This document shows, in pieces, positions 44,728 through 55,034 of a stretch of DNA of 64,000 nucleotides (position 1 is its first letter; each line of letters starts with the position of its first letter). This stretch comes from Pseudomonadota bacterium (GTDB lineage Bacteria > Pseudomonadota > Gammaproteobacteria > Burkholderiales > Rhodocyclaceae), in contig JAFEDK010000007.1 in the NCBI GenBank assembly GCA_018241665.1, positions 223,576 to 287,575 on the forward strand, given 5' to 3'. The translations under genes were made by a program, and so were the position numbers. The notes under the pieces were generated by a model that was not told the origin of the DNA, ran no database searches, and saw nothing but the letters and a program-made list of their open reading frames with translations.

Positions 44728-46274
44728 GCATCCGCATCTTCATTCCCATCGATTCCGGCGCGCTGTCGGTCGGCGCCGAGGACGTGGCCCAGGCCATCGC
44801 CGCCGAGGCGGCAACCCGCGGCCTCGACATCGAAGTCGTGCGCAACGGCTCCCGCGGCCTGTACTGGCTGGAACCCCTTGTCGAAGTCGACACCCACGCC
44901 GGCCGCTTGGCCTTCGGGCCAGTGGCGCCGGAGGACGTGCCGGCCCTGTTCGACGCGGGCTTTCACGAAGGCGGCATGCATCGCCTGGGCCACGGCCTGA
45001 CGGAGCACATTCCCTTCCTCGCTGGCCAGGAGCGCCTGACCTTCCGCCGCGTCGGCATCACCGATCCGCTGTCCCTCGCCGACTACGAAGCCCACGGCGG
45101 CTTCGAAGGCTTGCTGAAAGCAGTCGGCCTGGACGGTGCCGCCATCGTCAAGGAAGTCACCGACTCCGGCCTGCGCGGGCGCGGTGGCGCGGCTTTCCCG
45201 ACCGGCATCAAGTGGAACACCGTGCTGCACGCTGCGGGGCCGGACAAATACGTGGTGTGTAACGCCGACGAAGGTGATTCCGGCACCTTCTCCGACCGCA
45301 TGCTGATGGAAGGCGACCCCTACTGCCTGATCGAGGGCATGACCATCGCCGGCCTGGCGGTGGGCGCGCGCCACGGCTACATCTACCTGCGCTCAGAATA
45401 CCCCCACGCCTTCCACACCCTGCAGCAGGCCATCGCCAGGGCCCGCGAGGCCGGCTGGCTGGGCAGCGACGTGGCCGGCTCGGGCCGCAGCTTCGAGCTG
45501 GAAGTGCGCCTCGGCGCCGGCGCCTACGTGTGCGGCGAGGAAACCGCGATGCTCGAGAGCCTGGAGGGCAAGCGCGGCATCGTGCGCTTCAAGCCGCCGC
45601 TACCGGCCATCCAGGGCCTGTTCGGCAAGCCGACGGTGATCAACAACGTGATGAGCCTCGCCGCGGTGCCGCTGATCCTCGCCCGCGGCGCGGCCTTCTA
45701 CCGGGATTACGGCATGGGCCGCTCCCACGGCACGCTGCCCTTCCAGCTAGCCGGCAACCTGCGCCACCCCGGCCTCGTCGAAAAGGCCTTCGGGATCACG
45801 CTGCGCGAGCTGCTGCTCGACTATGGCGGCGGCTCGGCCAGCGGCCGGCCGATCCGCGCCGTGCAGGTCGGCGGCCCGCTGGGCGCCTACGTGCCGGAAT
45901 CCCAGTTCGACGTGCCCCTTGATTACGAAGCCTATGCCGCGATGGGGGCGATGATCGGCCACGGCGGGCTGGTCGCCTTCGACGATACGGCCGACATGGC
46001 CAGGCTGGCCCGCTACGCGATGGAGTTCTGTGCGACCGAATCCTGCGGCAAATGCACGCCGTGCCGCATCGGCTCGACGCGCGGCGTGGAGGTCATCGAC
46101 CGCATCATCGCCGACGAAAACAGGGACGCCAACCTGGCCCTCCTCGACAGCCTGTGCGACACCATGCTGAACGGCTCCCTGTGCGCGCTGGGTGGCATGG
46201 CCCCCTACCCCGTCAAATCCGCCCTCACCCATTTCCCGCAGGATTTCGGCATCGCGCCGGTCACTGCCGAGTAA
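44724..46274 (+). CDS. fdsB: NAD-dependent formate dehydrogenase beta subunit
   Basis: A protein of 516 residues, homologous to NuoF with a fused N-terminal thioredoxin-like part. The FMN/NAD site is marked by [30 protein letters not shown] and [20 protein letters not shown] [4Fe-4S] site is [15 protein letters not shown]. It passes electrons from the cluster chain to NAD+. It overlaps fdsG and is followed by fdsA after a 10-bp gap with GTAAGGA. Confidence 0.93.
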   Translation: MSIRIFIPIDSGALSVGAEDVAQAIAAEAATRGLDIEVVRNGSRGLYWLEPLVEVDTHAGRLAFGPVAPEDVPALFDAGFHEGGMHRLGHGLTEHIPFLAGQERLTFRRVGITDPLSLADYEAHGGFEGLLKAVGLDGAAIVKEVTDSGLRGRGGAAFPTGIKWNTVLHAAGPDKYVVCNADEGDSGTFSDRMLMEGDPYCLIEGMTIAGLAVGARHGYIYLRSEYPHAFHTLQQAIARAREAGWLGSDVAGSGRSFELEVRLGAGAYVCGEETAMLESLEGKRGIVRFKPPLPAIQGLFGKPTVINNVMSLAAVPLILARGAAFYRDYGMGRSHGTLPFQLAGNLRHPGLVEKAFGITLRELLLDYGGGSASGRPIRAVQVGGPLGAYVPESQFDVPLDYEAYAAMGAMIGHGGLVAFDDTADMARLARYAMEFCATESCGKCTPCRIGSTRGVEVIDRIIADENRDANLALLDSLCDTMLNGSLCALGGMAPYPVKSALTHFPQDFGIAPVTAE

Positions 46275-46284
46275 GGAACACCCC

Positions 46285-49137
46285 ATGTCCCTGCCCCGCG
46301 AAACCGACTTCGGCACGCCAGCCCGCGAATCCGATACTCCGGTCAGCCTGCTCATCGACGGCCAGCCGGTCTGCGTGCCCGCCGGCACCAGCATCATGCG
46401 CGCCGCCGGCCAGTCCGGCTGCTCCATCCCCAAGCTGTGCGCCACCGACAGCCTGGAACCCTTCGGCTCCTGCCGCCTGTGCCTGGTCGAAGTCGAAGGC
46501 CGCAAGGGCTTCCCGGCCTCGTGCACCACACCCGTGGAAGCGGGCATGGTGGTGCGCACCCAGACGCCCAAGCTGGCCGAGCTGCGCCGCAACGTGATGG
46601 AGCTCTACATCTCCGACCACCCGCTGGACTGCCTGACCTGTTCCGCCAACGGCAACTGCGAACTGCAGGACATGGCCGGCGTCGTCGGTCTGCGCGAGGT
46701 GCGCTACGGCTTCAAGGGCGAGAACCACTTCAGCGAACCCTGCAAGGACGAGTCCAACCCCTACTTCAGCTACGACCCGGCCAAGTGCATCGTCTGCAAC
46801 CGCTGCGTGCGGGCCTGCGAGGAAACCCAGGGTACCTTCGCACTGACCATCTCCGGCCGCGGCTTCGACTCCCGCGTGTCGCCGGGCCAGGATCAGGTCT
46901 TCATGGACTCCGAATGCGTGTCCTGCGGCGCCTGCGTGAATGCCTGCCCGACCGCCACCCTGGTGGAAAAATCGGTGATCGAGCTCGGCCAGGCCGAGCG
47001 CAGCGTCACAACCACCTGCGCCTATTGCGGCGTCGGCTGCTCCTTCAAAGCCGAGGTCAAGGGCAACCAGGTGGTGCGCATGGTCCCCGCCAAGGACGGC
47101 GGTGCCAACCAGGGTCACGCCTGCGTAAAGGGCCGCTTCGCCTGGGGCTATGCGACCCACGCCGACCGCATCACCACGCCGATGATCCGGCCCAGCATCG
47201 ACGCGCCGTGGCAGAAGGTCAGCTGGGACGAGGCGCTGGCCTACGCCGCCGGCGAATTCAAGCGCATCCAGGCCAAATACGGCCGCGGCGCGGTCGGCGG
47301 CATCACGTCCAGCCGCTGTACCAACGAAGAGACCTACCTGGTCCAGAAGCTGGTGCGTACCGCCTTCGGCAACAACAACGTGGACACCTGCGCCCGCGTC
47401 TGCCATTCACCGACCGGCTACGGCCTCAAGCAGACCTTGGGCGAATCCGCCGGCACCCAGGACTTCGCGTCAGTGCTGAAGGCCGACGTGGTGATGGTGA
47501 TCGGCGCCAACCCCACGGACGGCCACCCGGTGTTCGGCTCGCTGCTCAAGAAGCGCATCCGCCAAGGCGCCCAGCTGATCGTCGTCGATCCGCGCGCCAT
47601 CGACCTGGTGCGCACGCCCCACGTGGCCGCCGCCCATCACCTCAAGCTGCGCCCCGGCACCAACGTGGCGATGGTGAACGCGCTGGCCCACACCATCGTC
47701 ACCGAAGGCCTGGTGGACGAGGCTTACGTGGCCGAGCGCTGCGAACAGGAAGCCTTCGAAGCCTGGCGCGAGTTCGTGTCCCTTGCGGAAAACTCCCCGG
47801 AAGCGGCGGAGCCCATCACCGGCGTGCCGGCAGCCGAGATCCGCGCCGCCGCCCGCCTGTACGCCCAGGCCGGCAACGGGGCGATCTACTACGGCCTCGG
47901 CGTTACCGAACACAGCCAGGGCTCGACGACCGTGATGGGCATCGCCAACCTGGCGATGGCCACCGGCAACGTCGGCCGGCCCGGCGTCGGCGTCAATCCG
48001 CTGCGCGGCCAGAACAACGTGCAGGGCAGCTGCGACATGGGCTCCTTCCCGCACGAACTGCCCGGCTACCGCCACGTGTCGGATGCCACCACCCGCGCCC
48101 TCTTCGAGGACGCCTGGCAGGTCAGCATCGATCCGGAGCCCGGCCTGCGCATTCCCAACATGTTCAATGCGGCGCTGGATGGCAGCTTCAAGGGCATGTA
48201 CATCCAGGGCGAAGACATCGTGCAGTCCGATCCCAACACCCAGCACGTGGAAGCCGCCATGGCGCAGATGGAGTGCGTGGTGGTGCAGGACCTGTTCCTC
48301 AACGAAACCGCCAAGTGGGCCCACGTCTTCCTGCCCGGCTCCAGCTTCCTGGAAAAGGACGGCACCTTCACCAACGCCGAGCGGCGCATCTCCCGCGTGC
48401 GCAAGGTGATGCCGCCGCTGGCCGGCAAGGCGGACTGGGAGGCCACGCTGGCGCTGGCCGCGGCACTGGGCTACCCGATGCAGTACGCCCACCCGTCCGA
48501 GATCATGGACGAGATCGCTCGCCTGACGCCCAGCTTCCACGGGGTGAGCTACGACCTGCTGGAACGCAAGGGCAGCATCCAGTGGCCATGCAACGAGGCC
48601 GCGCCGGACGGCACCCCGACGATGCACGTGGGCGGCTTCATCCGCGGCAAGGGGCGCTTCATGCTGACCGCCTTCGTGCCTACCACCGAGAAGGTCACCC
48701 GGCGCTTCCCGCTGATCCTCACCACCGGCCGCATCCTCAGCCAGTACAACGTCGGTGCCCAGACCCGGCGCACCGCCAACGTGGCCTGGCACGACGAGGA
48801 CCGGCTGGAGATCCACCCGGTGGACGCGGAAGACCGGGGCATCCGCGACGGCGACTGGGTCGGCATCGCCAGCCGGGCCGGCGAGACGGTGCTGCGTGCC
48901 ACCATCACCGAGCGCATGCAGCCGGGCGTGGTCTACACCACCTTCCACTTCCCGGAATCCGGCGCCAACGTGATCACCACCGACAACTCGGACTGGGCCA
49001 CCAACTGCCCGGAATACAAGGTGACTGCCGTGCAGGTCAGCCTGTGCACGCAGCCTTCCGACTGGCAGCAGCGCTTCGCCCGCCGCCGCGACGAGCAGCT
49101 CGAACTGCTGAAGAGCGCCACTTCCACGACCGGCTGA
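46285..49137 (+). CDS. fdsA: Formate dehydrogenase alpha subunit (molybdenum, NAD-linked)
   Basis: A protein of 950 residues. The N-terminal NuoG-like part binds Fe-S clusters: CSIPKLCATD...SCRLCLVEVEG, HPLDCLTCSANGNC, CIVCNRCVRACEETQG and CVSCGACVNACPTATL. The next cluster motif is CAYCGVGCSF. The active-site Cys, the molybdenum ligand, is in TCARVCHSPTGYG, so this is the Cys and not the selenocysteine type. It oxidises formate to CO2. In Cupriavidus the operon continues with fdsC and fdsD; here the next gene is the convergent pal, so the sulfuration factor must be encoded elsewhere. Confidence 0.94.
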   Translation: MSLPRETDFGTPARESDTPVSLLIDGQPVCVPAGTSIMRAAGQSGCSIPKLCATDSLEPFGSCRLCLVEVEGRKGFPASCTTPVEAGMVVRTQTPKLAELRRNVMELYISDHPLDCLTCSANGNCELQDMAGVVGLREVRYGFKGENHFSEPCKDESNPYFSYDPAKCIVCNRCVRACEETQGTFALTISGRGFDSRVSPGQDQVFMDSECVSCGACVNACPTATLVEKSVIELGQAERSVTTTCAYCGVGCSFKAEVKGNQVVRMVPAKDGGANQGHACVKGRFAWGYATHADRITTPMIRPSIDAPWQKVSWDEALAYAAGEFKRIQAKYGRGAVGGITSSRCTNEETYLVQKLVRTAFGNNNVDTCARVCHSPTGYGLKQTLGESAGTQDFASVLKADVVMVIGANPTDGHPVFGSLLKKRIRQGAQLIVVDPRAIDLVRTPHVAAAHHLKLRPGTNVAMVNALAHTIVTEGLVDEAYVAERCEQEAFEAWREFVSLAENSPEAAEPITGVPAAEIRAAARLYAQAGNGAIYYGLGVTEHSQGSTTVMGIANLAMATGNVGRPGVGVNPLRGQNNVQGSCDMGSFPHELPGYRHVSDATTRALFEDAWQVSIDPEPGLRIPNMFNAALDGSFKGMYIQGEDIVQSDPNTQHVEAAMAQMECVVVQDLFLNETAKWAHVFLPGSSFLEKDGTFTNAERRISRVRKVMPPLAGKADWEATLALAAALGYPMQYAHPSEIMDEIARLTPSFHGVSYDLLERKGSIQWPCNEAAPDGTPTMHVGGFIRGKGRFMLTAFVPTTEKVTRRFPLILTTGRILSQYNVGAQTRRTANVAWHDEDRLEIHPVDAEDRGIRDGDWVGIASRAGETVLRATITERMQPGVVYTTFHFPESGANVITTDNSDWATNCPEYKVTAVQVSLCTQPSDWQQRFARRRDEQLELLKSATSTTG

Positions 49138-49162
49138 CGCACGCAAGCCAGCCATAAAAACC

Positions 49163-49209
49163 ACGAGGCCCGCAGCCCCCTCCTTTCGGAAGGGTTCTGC
49201 GGGCCTCGT
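49163..49209. terminator. Bidirectional terminator between fdsA and pal
   Basis: ACGAGGCCCGCAG (49163-49175) pairs perfectly with CTGCGGGCCTCGT (49197-49209), and CCTT/AAGG pair inside. On the minus strand the stem is followed by GGTTTTTAT, so it terminates pal. It also faces the end of fdsA on the plus strand, where no U-run follows. Confidence 0.8.
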
Positions 49210-49275
49210 CACGCCACCGGCCGGACCGTAAGGCCCAGCCGGGTTCAGTTCAAGACTGAAGCGGCAGGACGCGGA

Positions 49276-49806
49276 TTACTTGTCCTTGTGGTTGAAGTCC
49301 ACGCGACGGTTCTCGGCGTAGCACTTCTCTTCGTGGCAATCGGCACGGGGCTTCTCGGAACCGAAGCTGACGGCTTCCAGACGGGCATCGGAAACACCCA
49401 TCGTGACCAGCGCCTTGCGCACGGCTTCGGCACGCTTCTGGCCGAGGGCCAGGTTGTACTCGCGGCTGCCGCGTTCGTCGGCGTTGCCTTCGATGCTGAT
49501 CACGTCGCTGGCGTGGGCATTGGTGAAAGCGGCCTGGTTCTTGAGCACGTCGGCGTACTTGGCTTCGACGTTGAACTTGTCGAAGGCGAAGTAAACGCTT
49601 TGCTTGGCCAGTTCGGCACGGGCTTCAGCCAGCTTGCGGGCTTCGAGTTCAGCGGCGGACAGGCCTTGCGCGGGGGCCGGAGCCGGAACGGCCTTGGACG
49701 CCTCAGCCACCGGTTGCTCGGTGGTGGCGGCGGTCTTCGGTGCATTGGACGAGCAGGCGGCCAGCACGGCGGCGCACAACACGGTCAACAGGGCGGACTT
49801 TTTCAT
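49276..49806 (-). CDS. pal: Peptidoglycan-associated lipoprotein (OmpA family)
   Basis: A protein of 176 residues. The lipobox LAAC places the lipidated Cys near residue 18. After a Pro/Ala-rich linker the OmpA-C domain has SVYFAFDKFNVEAKY, IEGNADERGSREYNLALGQKRAEAV and a C-terminal ENRRVDF. It anchors the outer membrane to peptidoglycan with the Tol system, though tolB is not adjacent here. A charged helical stretch (AAELEARKLAEARAELAKQ) before the domain is typical of betaproteobacterial Pal. Confidence 0.88.
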   Translation of the reverse strand: MKKSALLTVLCAAVLAACSSNAPKTAATTEQPVAEASKAVPAPAPAQGLSAAELEARKLAEARAELAKQSVYFAFDKFNVEAKYADVLKNQAAFTNAHASDVISIEGNADERGSREYNLALGQKRAEAVRKALVTMGVSDARLEAVSFGSEKPRADCHEEKCYAENRRVDFNHKDK

Positions 49807-49849
49807 GAACTACAGGCTCCTCTGGGATGGGTGGGTTTCAAGGTCGCTG

Positions 49850-49878
49850 AATATAGTGAGGCGACGATGCTTGCGCAA
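49850..49878 (-). promoter_or_regulatory. Promoter of pal
   Basis: On the minus strand, -35 TTGCGC (49878-49873) and -10 TATATT (49855-49850) are separated by 17 bases. Transcription would begin near 49843, about 37 bases before the pal start, with AGAGGAG as ribosome binding site. Confidence 0.6.
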
Positions 49879-50056
49879 GTTGGGATCTGCACTTATCTGC
49901 ATGGATCACGGAAAAATCATGCATTTCCATGCGATATGGGCCATTTGCAGAGCACTCCGCAAGATCGCGCCCCGCTCATGGTCGCCTGAGCATGCCTTCA
50001 ATTACCTGACTGCAAATCAGGCAACAGGACTGGGGCGTCTGCCCTGCCGACGAATA

Positions 50057-50968
50057 TCAACTCGCCGCCGCGCAGCCGCGCCGGGCCAGCGACACCTTCG
50101 AGCCACAGGTCCGGCCGATCTCGCCGCAGATCCACCAGGCGGTGTCCACCAGCGCATCGAGCCTGATGCCGGTCTCGATACCGAGGCCATCGAGCATGTA
50201 CACCACGTCCTCAGTCGCCACATTGCCGGACGCGCCCACTGCGTACGGACAGCCGCCAAGGCCGGCGATCGAAGTGTCGAAGGTCGCCACGCCCGCCTCC
50301 AGCGACGCGTAGATGTTGGCCAGCGCCTGCCCGTAGGTGTCGTGGTAATGGCCGGCCAGCTTGTCCATCGGCACCCGGCGGGCCACCGCATCGAGCATGC
50401 GGCGCGTCTTGCCCGGCGTGCCGGTGCCGATGGTGTCGCCAAGGCTGACCTCGTAGCAGCCCATTTCATAGAGCCGTGCCGCCACGTCGGCCACCGCCTC
50501 CGGCGCCACCTCGCCCTCGTAGGGGCAGCCCAACACGCAGGACACATAGCCGCGCACCCGCACATCGGCAGCGCGGGCCGCATCCAACACCGGCACGAAG
50601 CGCTCCAGCGACTCGGCGACCGAACAGTTGATGTTCTTGCGGCTGAAGGACTCGGACGCCGCGGCAAACACCGCGACCTCCTTCACCCCTGCCGCCAGCG
50701 CCGCCTCGAAGCCCTTCAGGTTGGGTGTCAGCACCGGGTAGTCGACACCGGGCAGGCGTACGATGCGCGCCATCACCTCGGCGTTGTCGCCCATCTGCGG
50801 CACCCACTTGGGGGAGACGAAGGCCGTCGCCTCGATGGCCTTCAGGCCGGCAGCCCCGAGACGGGCGATCAGCTCGACCTTGGTGTCGGTACTGACGAGC
50901 TTCTTCTCGTTCTGCAGGCCGTCGCGGGGGCCGACTTCGACGATGCGTACGCGCTGGGGCAGGTTCAT
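50057..50968 (-). CDS. Hydroxymethylglutaryl-CoA lyase
   Basis: A protein of 303 residues with the DRE-TIM barrel of the family. [17 protein letters not shown] holds the catalytic Arg and metal-binding Asp. [12 protein letters not shown] and the signature [16 protein letters not shown], with the active-site Cys, follow. It splits HMG-CoA into acetyl-CoA and acetoacetate, the last step of leucine degradation, which agrees with the preceding mcc and ivd genes. ATG 50968 starts [13 protein letters not shown] and follows AAGGAAACC. It is the last gene of the minus-strand liu unit. Confidence 0.93.
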   Translation of the reverse strand: MNLPQRVRIVEVGPRDGLQNEKKLVSTDTKVELIARLGAAGLKAIEATAFVSPKWVPQMGDNAEVMARIVRLPGVDYPVLTPNLKGFEAALAAGVKEVAVFAAASESFSRKNINCSVAESLERFVPVLDAARAADVRVRGYVSCVLGCPYEGEVAPEAVADVAARLYEMGCYEVSLGDTIGTGTPGKTRRMLDAVARRVPMDKLAGHYHDTYGQALANIYASLEAGVATFDTSIAGLGGCPYAVGASGNVATEDVVYMLDGLGIETGIRLDALVDTAWWICGEIGRTCGSKVSLARRGCAAAS

Positions 50969-50984
50969 GGTTTCCTTTCTTTTC

Positions 50985-52673
50985 TCAGGCTGTCGCGGCC
51001 TCATCGAGGCCGAGGGTCTGCTTCATTTTCTCGCGGATCTGGAATTTCTGGATCTTTCCGGTCACCGTCATCGGAAAACTGTCCACGAAGCAGATATAGC
51101 GCGGGATCTTGTAATGGGCGATCTGCCCCTGGCAGAAGGCGCGCACGTCCTCTTCCGTCAGGCGCTCCCCTTCCCGCACGATGATCCACGCGCACAGCTC
51201 CTCGCCGTACTTCTTGTCCGGCACGCCGACCACCTGCACGTCCAGCACCTTCGGGTGGCGGTACAGGAACTCCTCGATCTCCCGCGGGTAGATGTTTTCG
51301 CCGCCGCGGATCACCATGTCCTTGCTGCGGCCGACGATGTTGCAGAAGCCTTCCTCGTCCAGCGTCGCGATGTCGCCGGTGTGCATCCAGCCGGCCTTGT
51401 CGATGGCTTCGGCGGTCTTGGCGTCGTCGCCCCAGTAGCCGAGCATCACCGAATAGCCGCGGGTGCATAGCTCGCCGGGCGTGCCGCGCGGCACGATACG
51501 GCCGTCGCTGTCGACGATCTTCACCTCGCAATGGGGCTGCACGCGGCCGACGGTAGAAACGCGCCGCTCGATGCTGTCGTCGGTGGCGCTCTGAAAGCTC
51601 ACCGGCGAGGTCTCGGTCATGCCGTAGGCGATGGTCACCTCGCTCATGTGCATCCGCTCGATGACCCGTTTCATCACCTCGATCGGGCACGGGCTGCCGG
51701 CCATGATGCCGGTACGCAGACTGGACAGGTCGAAGCGCGCGAACTCTGGGTGGTCGAGCTGGGCGATGAACATCGTCGGCACGCCGTAGCTGGCGGTGCA
51801 CTTCTCTTCCGCCACCGTCTGCAATACCGCCAGCGGCTCGAAAGCCTCGGCCGGATAGACCATCGTCGCGCCGTGGGTCAGGCAGCCCAGGTTGCCCATC
51901 ACCATGCCGAAGCAGTGGTACAGCGGCACCGGGATGCACACCCGGTCACCCGGCACCAGGCGGATCGCCTCGCCGACGAAATAGCCGTTGTTGAGGATAT
52001 TGTGGTGGGACAACGTGGCGCCCTTGGGATTGCCGGTTGTTCCCGATGTGAACTGGATGTTGATCGGATCGTCGAACTGCAGGCGCTCGCCCAGTTCCTC
52101 CAGCTCGGCCAGCTCGTCGCGGCTCGGCGTCGAGCACAGGCTGTCGAAGTTGAGCATGCCCGGTGTGTGCTCGGCGCCCAGGCGGACAACGATCTCCAGG
52201 CTCGGCAGCTTGTGGGTGCGCAGCAGGCCCGGCTCGCAATGGCCCAGTTCCGGCGCCAGGTCGGCCAGCATCTCCAGGTAGCTGCTGCTCTTGAAGGACG
52301 GCGACAGGATCAGCGCCCGGCAGCCGACCTTATTCAGCGCGTACTCCAGCTCGCTGCGCCGGTAGGCCGGGTTGATGTTCACCAGCACCAGGCCGGCCTT
52401 GGCGGTGGCGAACTGGGTCAGGGCCCATTCCATGTTGTTCTGGGACCAGATGCCGATCCGCTCTCCCGGCTGCAGGCCCAGGCGACGCAGGCCGCAGGCC
52501 AGCGCATCGACCTTGAGGCGCAGCTCCGCATAACTGAGGCGCACGTTCTGGTGGCGCACCACCAGCGCCTCCCGCTCGGCGTGCAAGGTGCAGGCGGCGT
52601 CGAAATGGCGGCCAATCGTCTGGCCGATCAGGGGTTTGTTCGATGCTCCGTGGACGTAGCTCAGCGCGTTCAT
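50985..52673 (-). CDS. AMP-binding acyl-CoA synthetase in the liu cluster
   Basis: A protein of 562 residues. The P-loop is [20 protein letters not shown], the core motif is [15 protein letters not shown], the hinge is [34 protein letters not shown], and the C-terminal Lys motif is [13 protein letters not shown]. The substrate is not certain; branched short-chain acids such as isovalerate or acetoacetate would fit the operon. ATG 52673 follows GAGGAGACCC. It ends 16 bp before the HMG-CoA lyase start. A gap with palindromic repeats separates it from mccA. Confidence 0.9.
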   Translation of the reverse strand: MNALSYVHGASNKPLIGQTIGRHFDAACTLHAEREALVVRHQNVRLSYAELRLKVDALACGLRRLGLQPGERIGIWSQNNMEWALTQFATAKAGLVLVNINPAYRRSELEYALNKVGCRALILSPSFKSSSYLEMLADLAPELGHCEPGLLRTHKLPSLEIVVRLGAEHTPGMLNFDSLCSTPSRDELAELEELGERLQFDDPINIQFTSGTTGNPKGATLSHHNILNNGYFVGEAIRLVPGDRVCIPVPLYHCFGMVMGNLGCLTHGATMVYPAEAFEPLAVLQTVAEEKCTASYGVPTMFIAQLDHPEFARFDLSSLRTGIMAGSPCPIEVMKRVIERMHMSEVTIAYGMTETSPVSFQSATDDSIERRVSTVGRVQPHCEVKIVDSDGRIVPRGTPGELCTRGYSVMLGYWGDDAKTAEAIDKAGWMHTGDIATLDEEGFCNIVGRSKDMVIRGGENIYPREIEEFLYRHPKVLDVQVVGVPDKKYGEELCAWIIVREGERLTEEDVRAFCQGQIAHYKIPRYICFVDSFPMTVTGKIQKFQIREKMKQTLGLDEAATA

Positions 52674-52749
52674 GGGTCTCCTCACATCTTGGTTGTGGAA
52701 TGCTGCGTTCCGCTCCCGTCTGCGCGGGTTGGCGGGGTTGAGAGGGTTT

Positions 52750-52771
52750 GGGCGAATGAATTCGCCCCTAC
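52750..52771. repeat. GGGCGAAT palindromic repeat, copy 1
   Basis: GGGCGAATGAATTCGCCC is a near-perfect palindrome followed by CTAC. It belongs to a family with copies at 52812, 52860, 54992 and 55035, all in gaps of the liu operon. Confidence 0.75.
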
Positions 52772-52811
52772 TGGGGCCATCCCAGGACTTCCTGTGGCGG
52801 GGAGGCATTCT

Positions 52812-52833
52812 GTAGGGGCGAATTCATTCGCCC
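52812..52833. repeat. GGGCGAAT palindromic repeat, copy 2 (inverted)
   Basis: GTAGGGGCGAATTCATTCGCCC, the reverse complement of copy 1 including the CTAC flank. Copies 1 and 2 could pair with each other across about 40 bases. Confidence 0.75.
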
Positions 52834-52859
52834 GATGCCGGTGGAGTTGTAGGGTCCAT

Positions 52860-52881
52860 GGGCGAATAAATTCGCCCCTAC
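52860..52881. repeat. GGGCGAAT palindromic repeat, copy 3, overlapping a stop codon
   Basis: GGGCGAATAAATTCGCCCCTAC differs from copy 1 by one base. Its last bases contain the TAG stop of mccA (52880-52878), so the repeat is inserted flush with the gene end or has supplied its stop codon. Confidence 0.7.
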
Positions 52882-54878
52882 TCGGCCACCTCGAACTCCA
52901 CCAGCTCGGCACCGTCGCCGACCTGGTCGCCGACGGCGAAACGGAAGGCCTTGACGAGGCCGGCGGCCGGCGCGGTGATGGTGTGCTCCATCTTCATCGC
53001 CTCGAGGATCAGCAGCGGCGCGCCCTTGGCAACCGTGGCGCCGGCCTCGGCCAGCAGCGCAATGACCTTGCCGGGCATCGGCGCCAGTAGGCCGCCTTCG
53101 GCTCCACCGCCCTCGCCGCTGTGGTGCAGCGGGTCTACCGCAGCAAACTGCCAGGTGTGGCCGTGCCCGAAGACATGGCGGCGCTCGCCGGCCACCACCA
53201 CCGTCGCGGTGGTGCGCAGGCCGTCGAACTCGGCCCGCAGCAGGCCGCGCGGGTTGAGGCTGCCGCTCACCGTGCTCGTCACCTCATCCAGCGTCACGTC
53301 GAAGCGCTCGCCGTGGGCTGCGACGCGCAGGGTTTTCTGCACGTCACCGAAGCGGAACATCAGGTTGCGGGCCGCCGGCGCGTTCATGCGCCAACCGTCG
53401 CGCTGGTGCCACGGCGACGCCGGCTCGGGATGCCGCGCGGCCATGGCCGCGGCACGCTGGCGTTCGCGCAGCAACTCGGCCAACGCCACGGCCAGCCAGG
53501 CTTCGTGGGTCGGCAGCTGCTGGGCCGGGAAGAGATAGTCCTTCTCGCGCTCGATCAGGCCGGTATCCAGGTCCGCGTTGGCGAAAGCCGGGCAGGCCGT
53601 CAGGCGGGACAGGAACTCGATGTTGTTGGCGACACCGACGACCCGGTATTCGGCCAGCGCCTGCAGCATGCGCGCCAAGGCCCGGTCGCGGTTCACGTCC
53701 CAGACGATCAGCTTGGCGATCATCGGATCGTAGAAGGGCGAAATCTCGTCGCCCTCCTCCACGCCGGTATCCACCCGCACATGCATGCCCTCTTCCGGCG
53801 GCGCCAGATGCAGCAGCTTGCCGGTGGAAGGCAGGAAGCCCTTGGACGGATCTTCCGCGTAGATGCGTGCCTCCAGCGCGTGGCCATTGATGGCCAGCTG
53901 CTCCTGGGCCAACGGCAAGGGCTCGCCGGAAGCCACGCGGAGCTGCCACTCGACCAGATCGAGGCCGGTGATCATCTCGGTCACCGGATGCTCCACCTGC
54001 AGACGGGTGTTCATCTCCATGAAGTAGAAGGTGCCGTCCTGGTTTGCGATGAATTCCACCGTACCGGCGCCCACGTAACCGACCGCCCGCGCCGCATCGA
54101 CCGCGGCCTTGCCCATTGCCGCGCGGCGCTCCGGCGGCATGCCCGGCGCCGGCGCCTCTTCGAGCACCTTCTGGTGGCGACGCTGCACGGAGCAGTCCCG
54201 CTCGAACAGATAGACGTAGTTGCCCAGCGTATCGCCGAAAACCTGGATCTCAATGTGGCGCGGCCGGGTCAGGTATTTCTCGACCAGCACATGGTCGCTG
54301 CCGAAGCTGGACGCAGCCTCGCGCTTGCAGGAGGCCAGCGCGTCGAGGAAGTCCTCGCTACGCTCCACCAGCCGCATGCCCTTGCCGCCGCCGCCGGCAG
54401 CCGCCTTGATCAGCACCGGGTAGCCGATGGCGTCCGCCTGTACGTTGAGGAAACCCGGTTCCTGGTTGTCGCCGTGGTAGCCGGGGGTCAGCGGCACGTG
54501 GGCCTTCTCCATCAGCTTCTTGGCTTCCGACTTGGAGCCCATCGCGCGGATCGCCGACACCGGCGGCCCGATGAAGACGATGCCGGCCTGCTCGCAGGCA
54601 TGGCAGAAGTCCTCGTTCTCCGACAGGAAGCCGTAGCCCGGATGGATCGCCTGGGCGCCGGTCTGCTTGGCGGCATCAATGATCCGCTCGATCACCAGAT
54701 AGCTCTCCCGTGCCGCCGCCGGCCCGATCAGCACCGCCTCGTCGGCCAGGCGCACATGGCGCGCGCCCGCATCCGCCTCGGAATACACCGCCACCGTCTT
54801 GATGCCGAGCCGCCGCGCCGTCTTGATGACGCGGCAGGCGATCTCTCCTCTGTTCGCAATGAGGATCTTGTTGAACAT
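52878..54878 (-). CDS. mccA: Methylcrotonyl-CoA carboxylase biotin-containing alpha subunit
   Basis: A protein of 666 residues. The biotin carboxylase part has the ATP-grasp signatures IKAAAGGGGKGMRLV, FIANQDGTFYFMEMNTRLQVEHPVTE and EARIYAEDP. The C-terminal biotinyl domain has EAMKMEH with biotin Lys629. In this operon with mccB and isovaleryl-CoA dehydrogenase it is the LiuD-type subunit carboxylating 3-methylcrotonyl-CoA. ATG 54878 follows GGGAGAC. A palindromic repeat overlaps its stop. Confidence 0.93.
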   Translation of the reverse strand: MFNKILIANRGEIACRVIKTARRLGIKTVAVYSEADAGARHVRLADEAVLIGPAAARESYLVIERIIDAAKQTGAQAIHPGYGFLSENEDFCHACEQAGIVFIGPPVSAIRAMGSKSEAKKLMEKAHVPLTPGYHGDNQEPGFLNVQADAIGYPVLIKAAAGGGGKGMRLVERSEDFLDALASCKREAASSFGSDHVLVEKYLTRPRHIEIQVFGDTLGNYVYLFERDCSVQRRHQKVLEEAPAPGMPPERRAAMGKAAVDAARAVGYVGAGTVEFIANQDGTFYFMEMNTRLQVEHPVTEMITGLDLVEWQLRVASGEPLPLAQEQLAINGHALEARIYAEDPSKGFLPSTGKLLHLAPPEEGMHVRVDTGVEEGDEISPFYDPMIAKLIVWDVNRDRALARMLQALAEYRVVGVANNIEFLSRLTACPAFANADLDTGLIEREKDYLFPAQQLPTHEAWLAVALAELLRERQRAAAMAARHPEPASPWHQRDGWRMNAPAARNLMFRFGDVQKTLRVAAHGERFDVTLDEVTSTVSGSLNPRGLLRAEFDGLRTTATVVVAGERRHVFGHGHTWQFAAVDPLHHSGEGGGAEGGLLAPMPGKVIALLAEAGATVAKGAPLLILEAMKMEHTITAPAAGLVKAFRFAVGDQVGDGAELVEFEVAE

Positions 54879-54946
54879 GTTGTCTCCCGGTTATGGGTTT
54901 GGGGGCGAACAAACTGCGTACCGCTCACTTATTGGGGGCTAGCCCC

Positions 54947-54991
54947 GTGGGGGCCTACCTTGTGGGTGCCTACCTTGTGGGTGCCTACCTT
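54947..54991. repeat. Three tandem 15-bp repeats
   Basis: Three direct copies of GTGGGTGCCTACCTT (the first with G for T at position 6) run head to tail and end at a GGGCGAAT palindrome. They lie in the gap between mccA and the enoyl-CoA hydratase gene. Confidence 0.8.
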
Positions 54992-55013
54992 GTGGGGGCG
55001 AATTCATTCGCCC
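54992..55013. repeat. GGGCGAAT palindromic repeat, copy 4
   Basis: GTGGGGGCGAATTCATTCGCCC, oriented like copy 2. It directly follows the 15-bp tandem repeats. Confidence 0.75.
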
Positions 55014-55034
55014 GCGGACTTCATTGAACCGGCG

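Noticed and set aside
49976-50040. tRNA-like or terminator hairpin downstream of the HMG-CoA lyase gene
   Set aside because: A short CCTGA/TCAGG stem exists, but there is no cloverleaf, no T-loop sequence and no U-tract.
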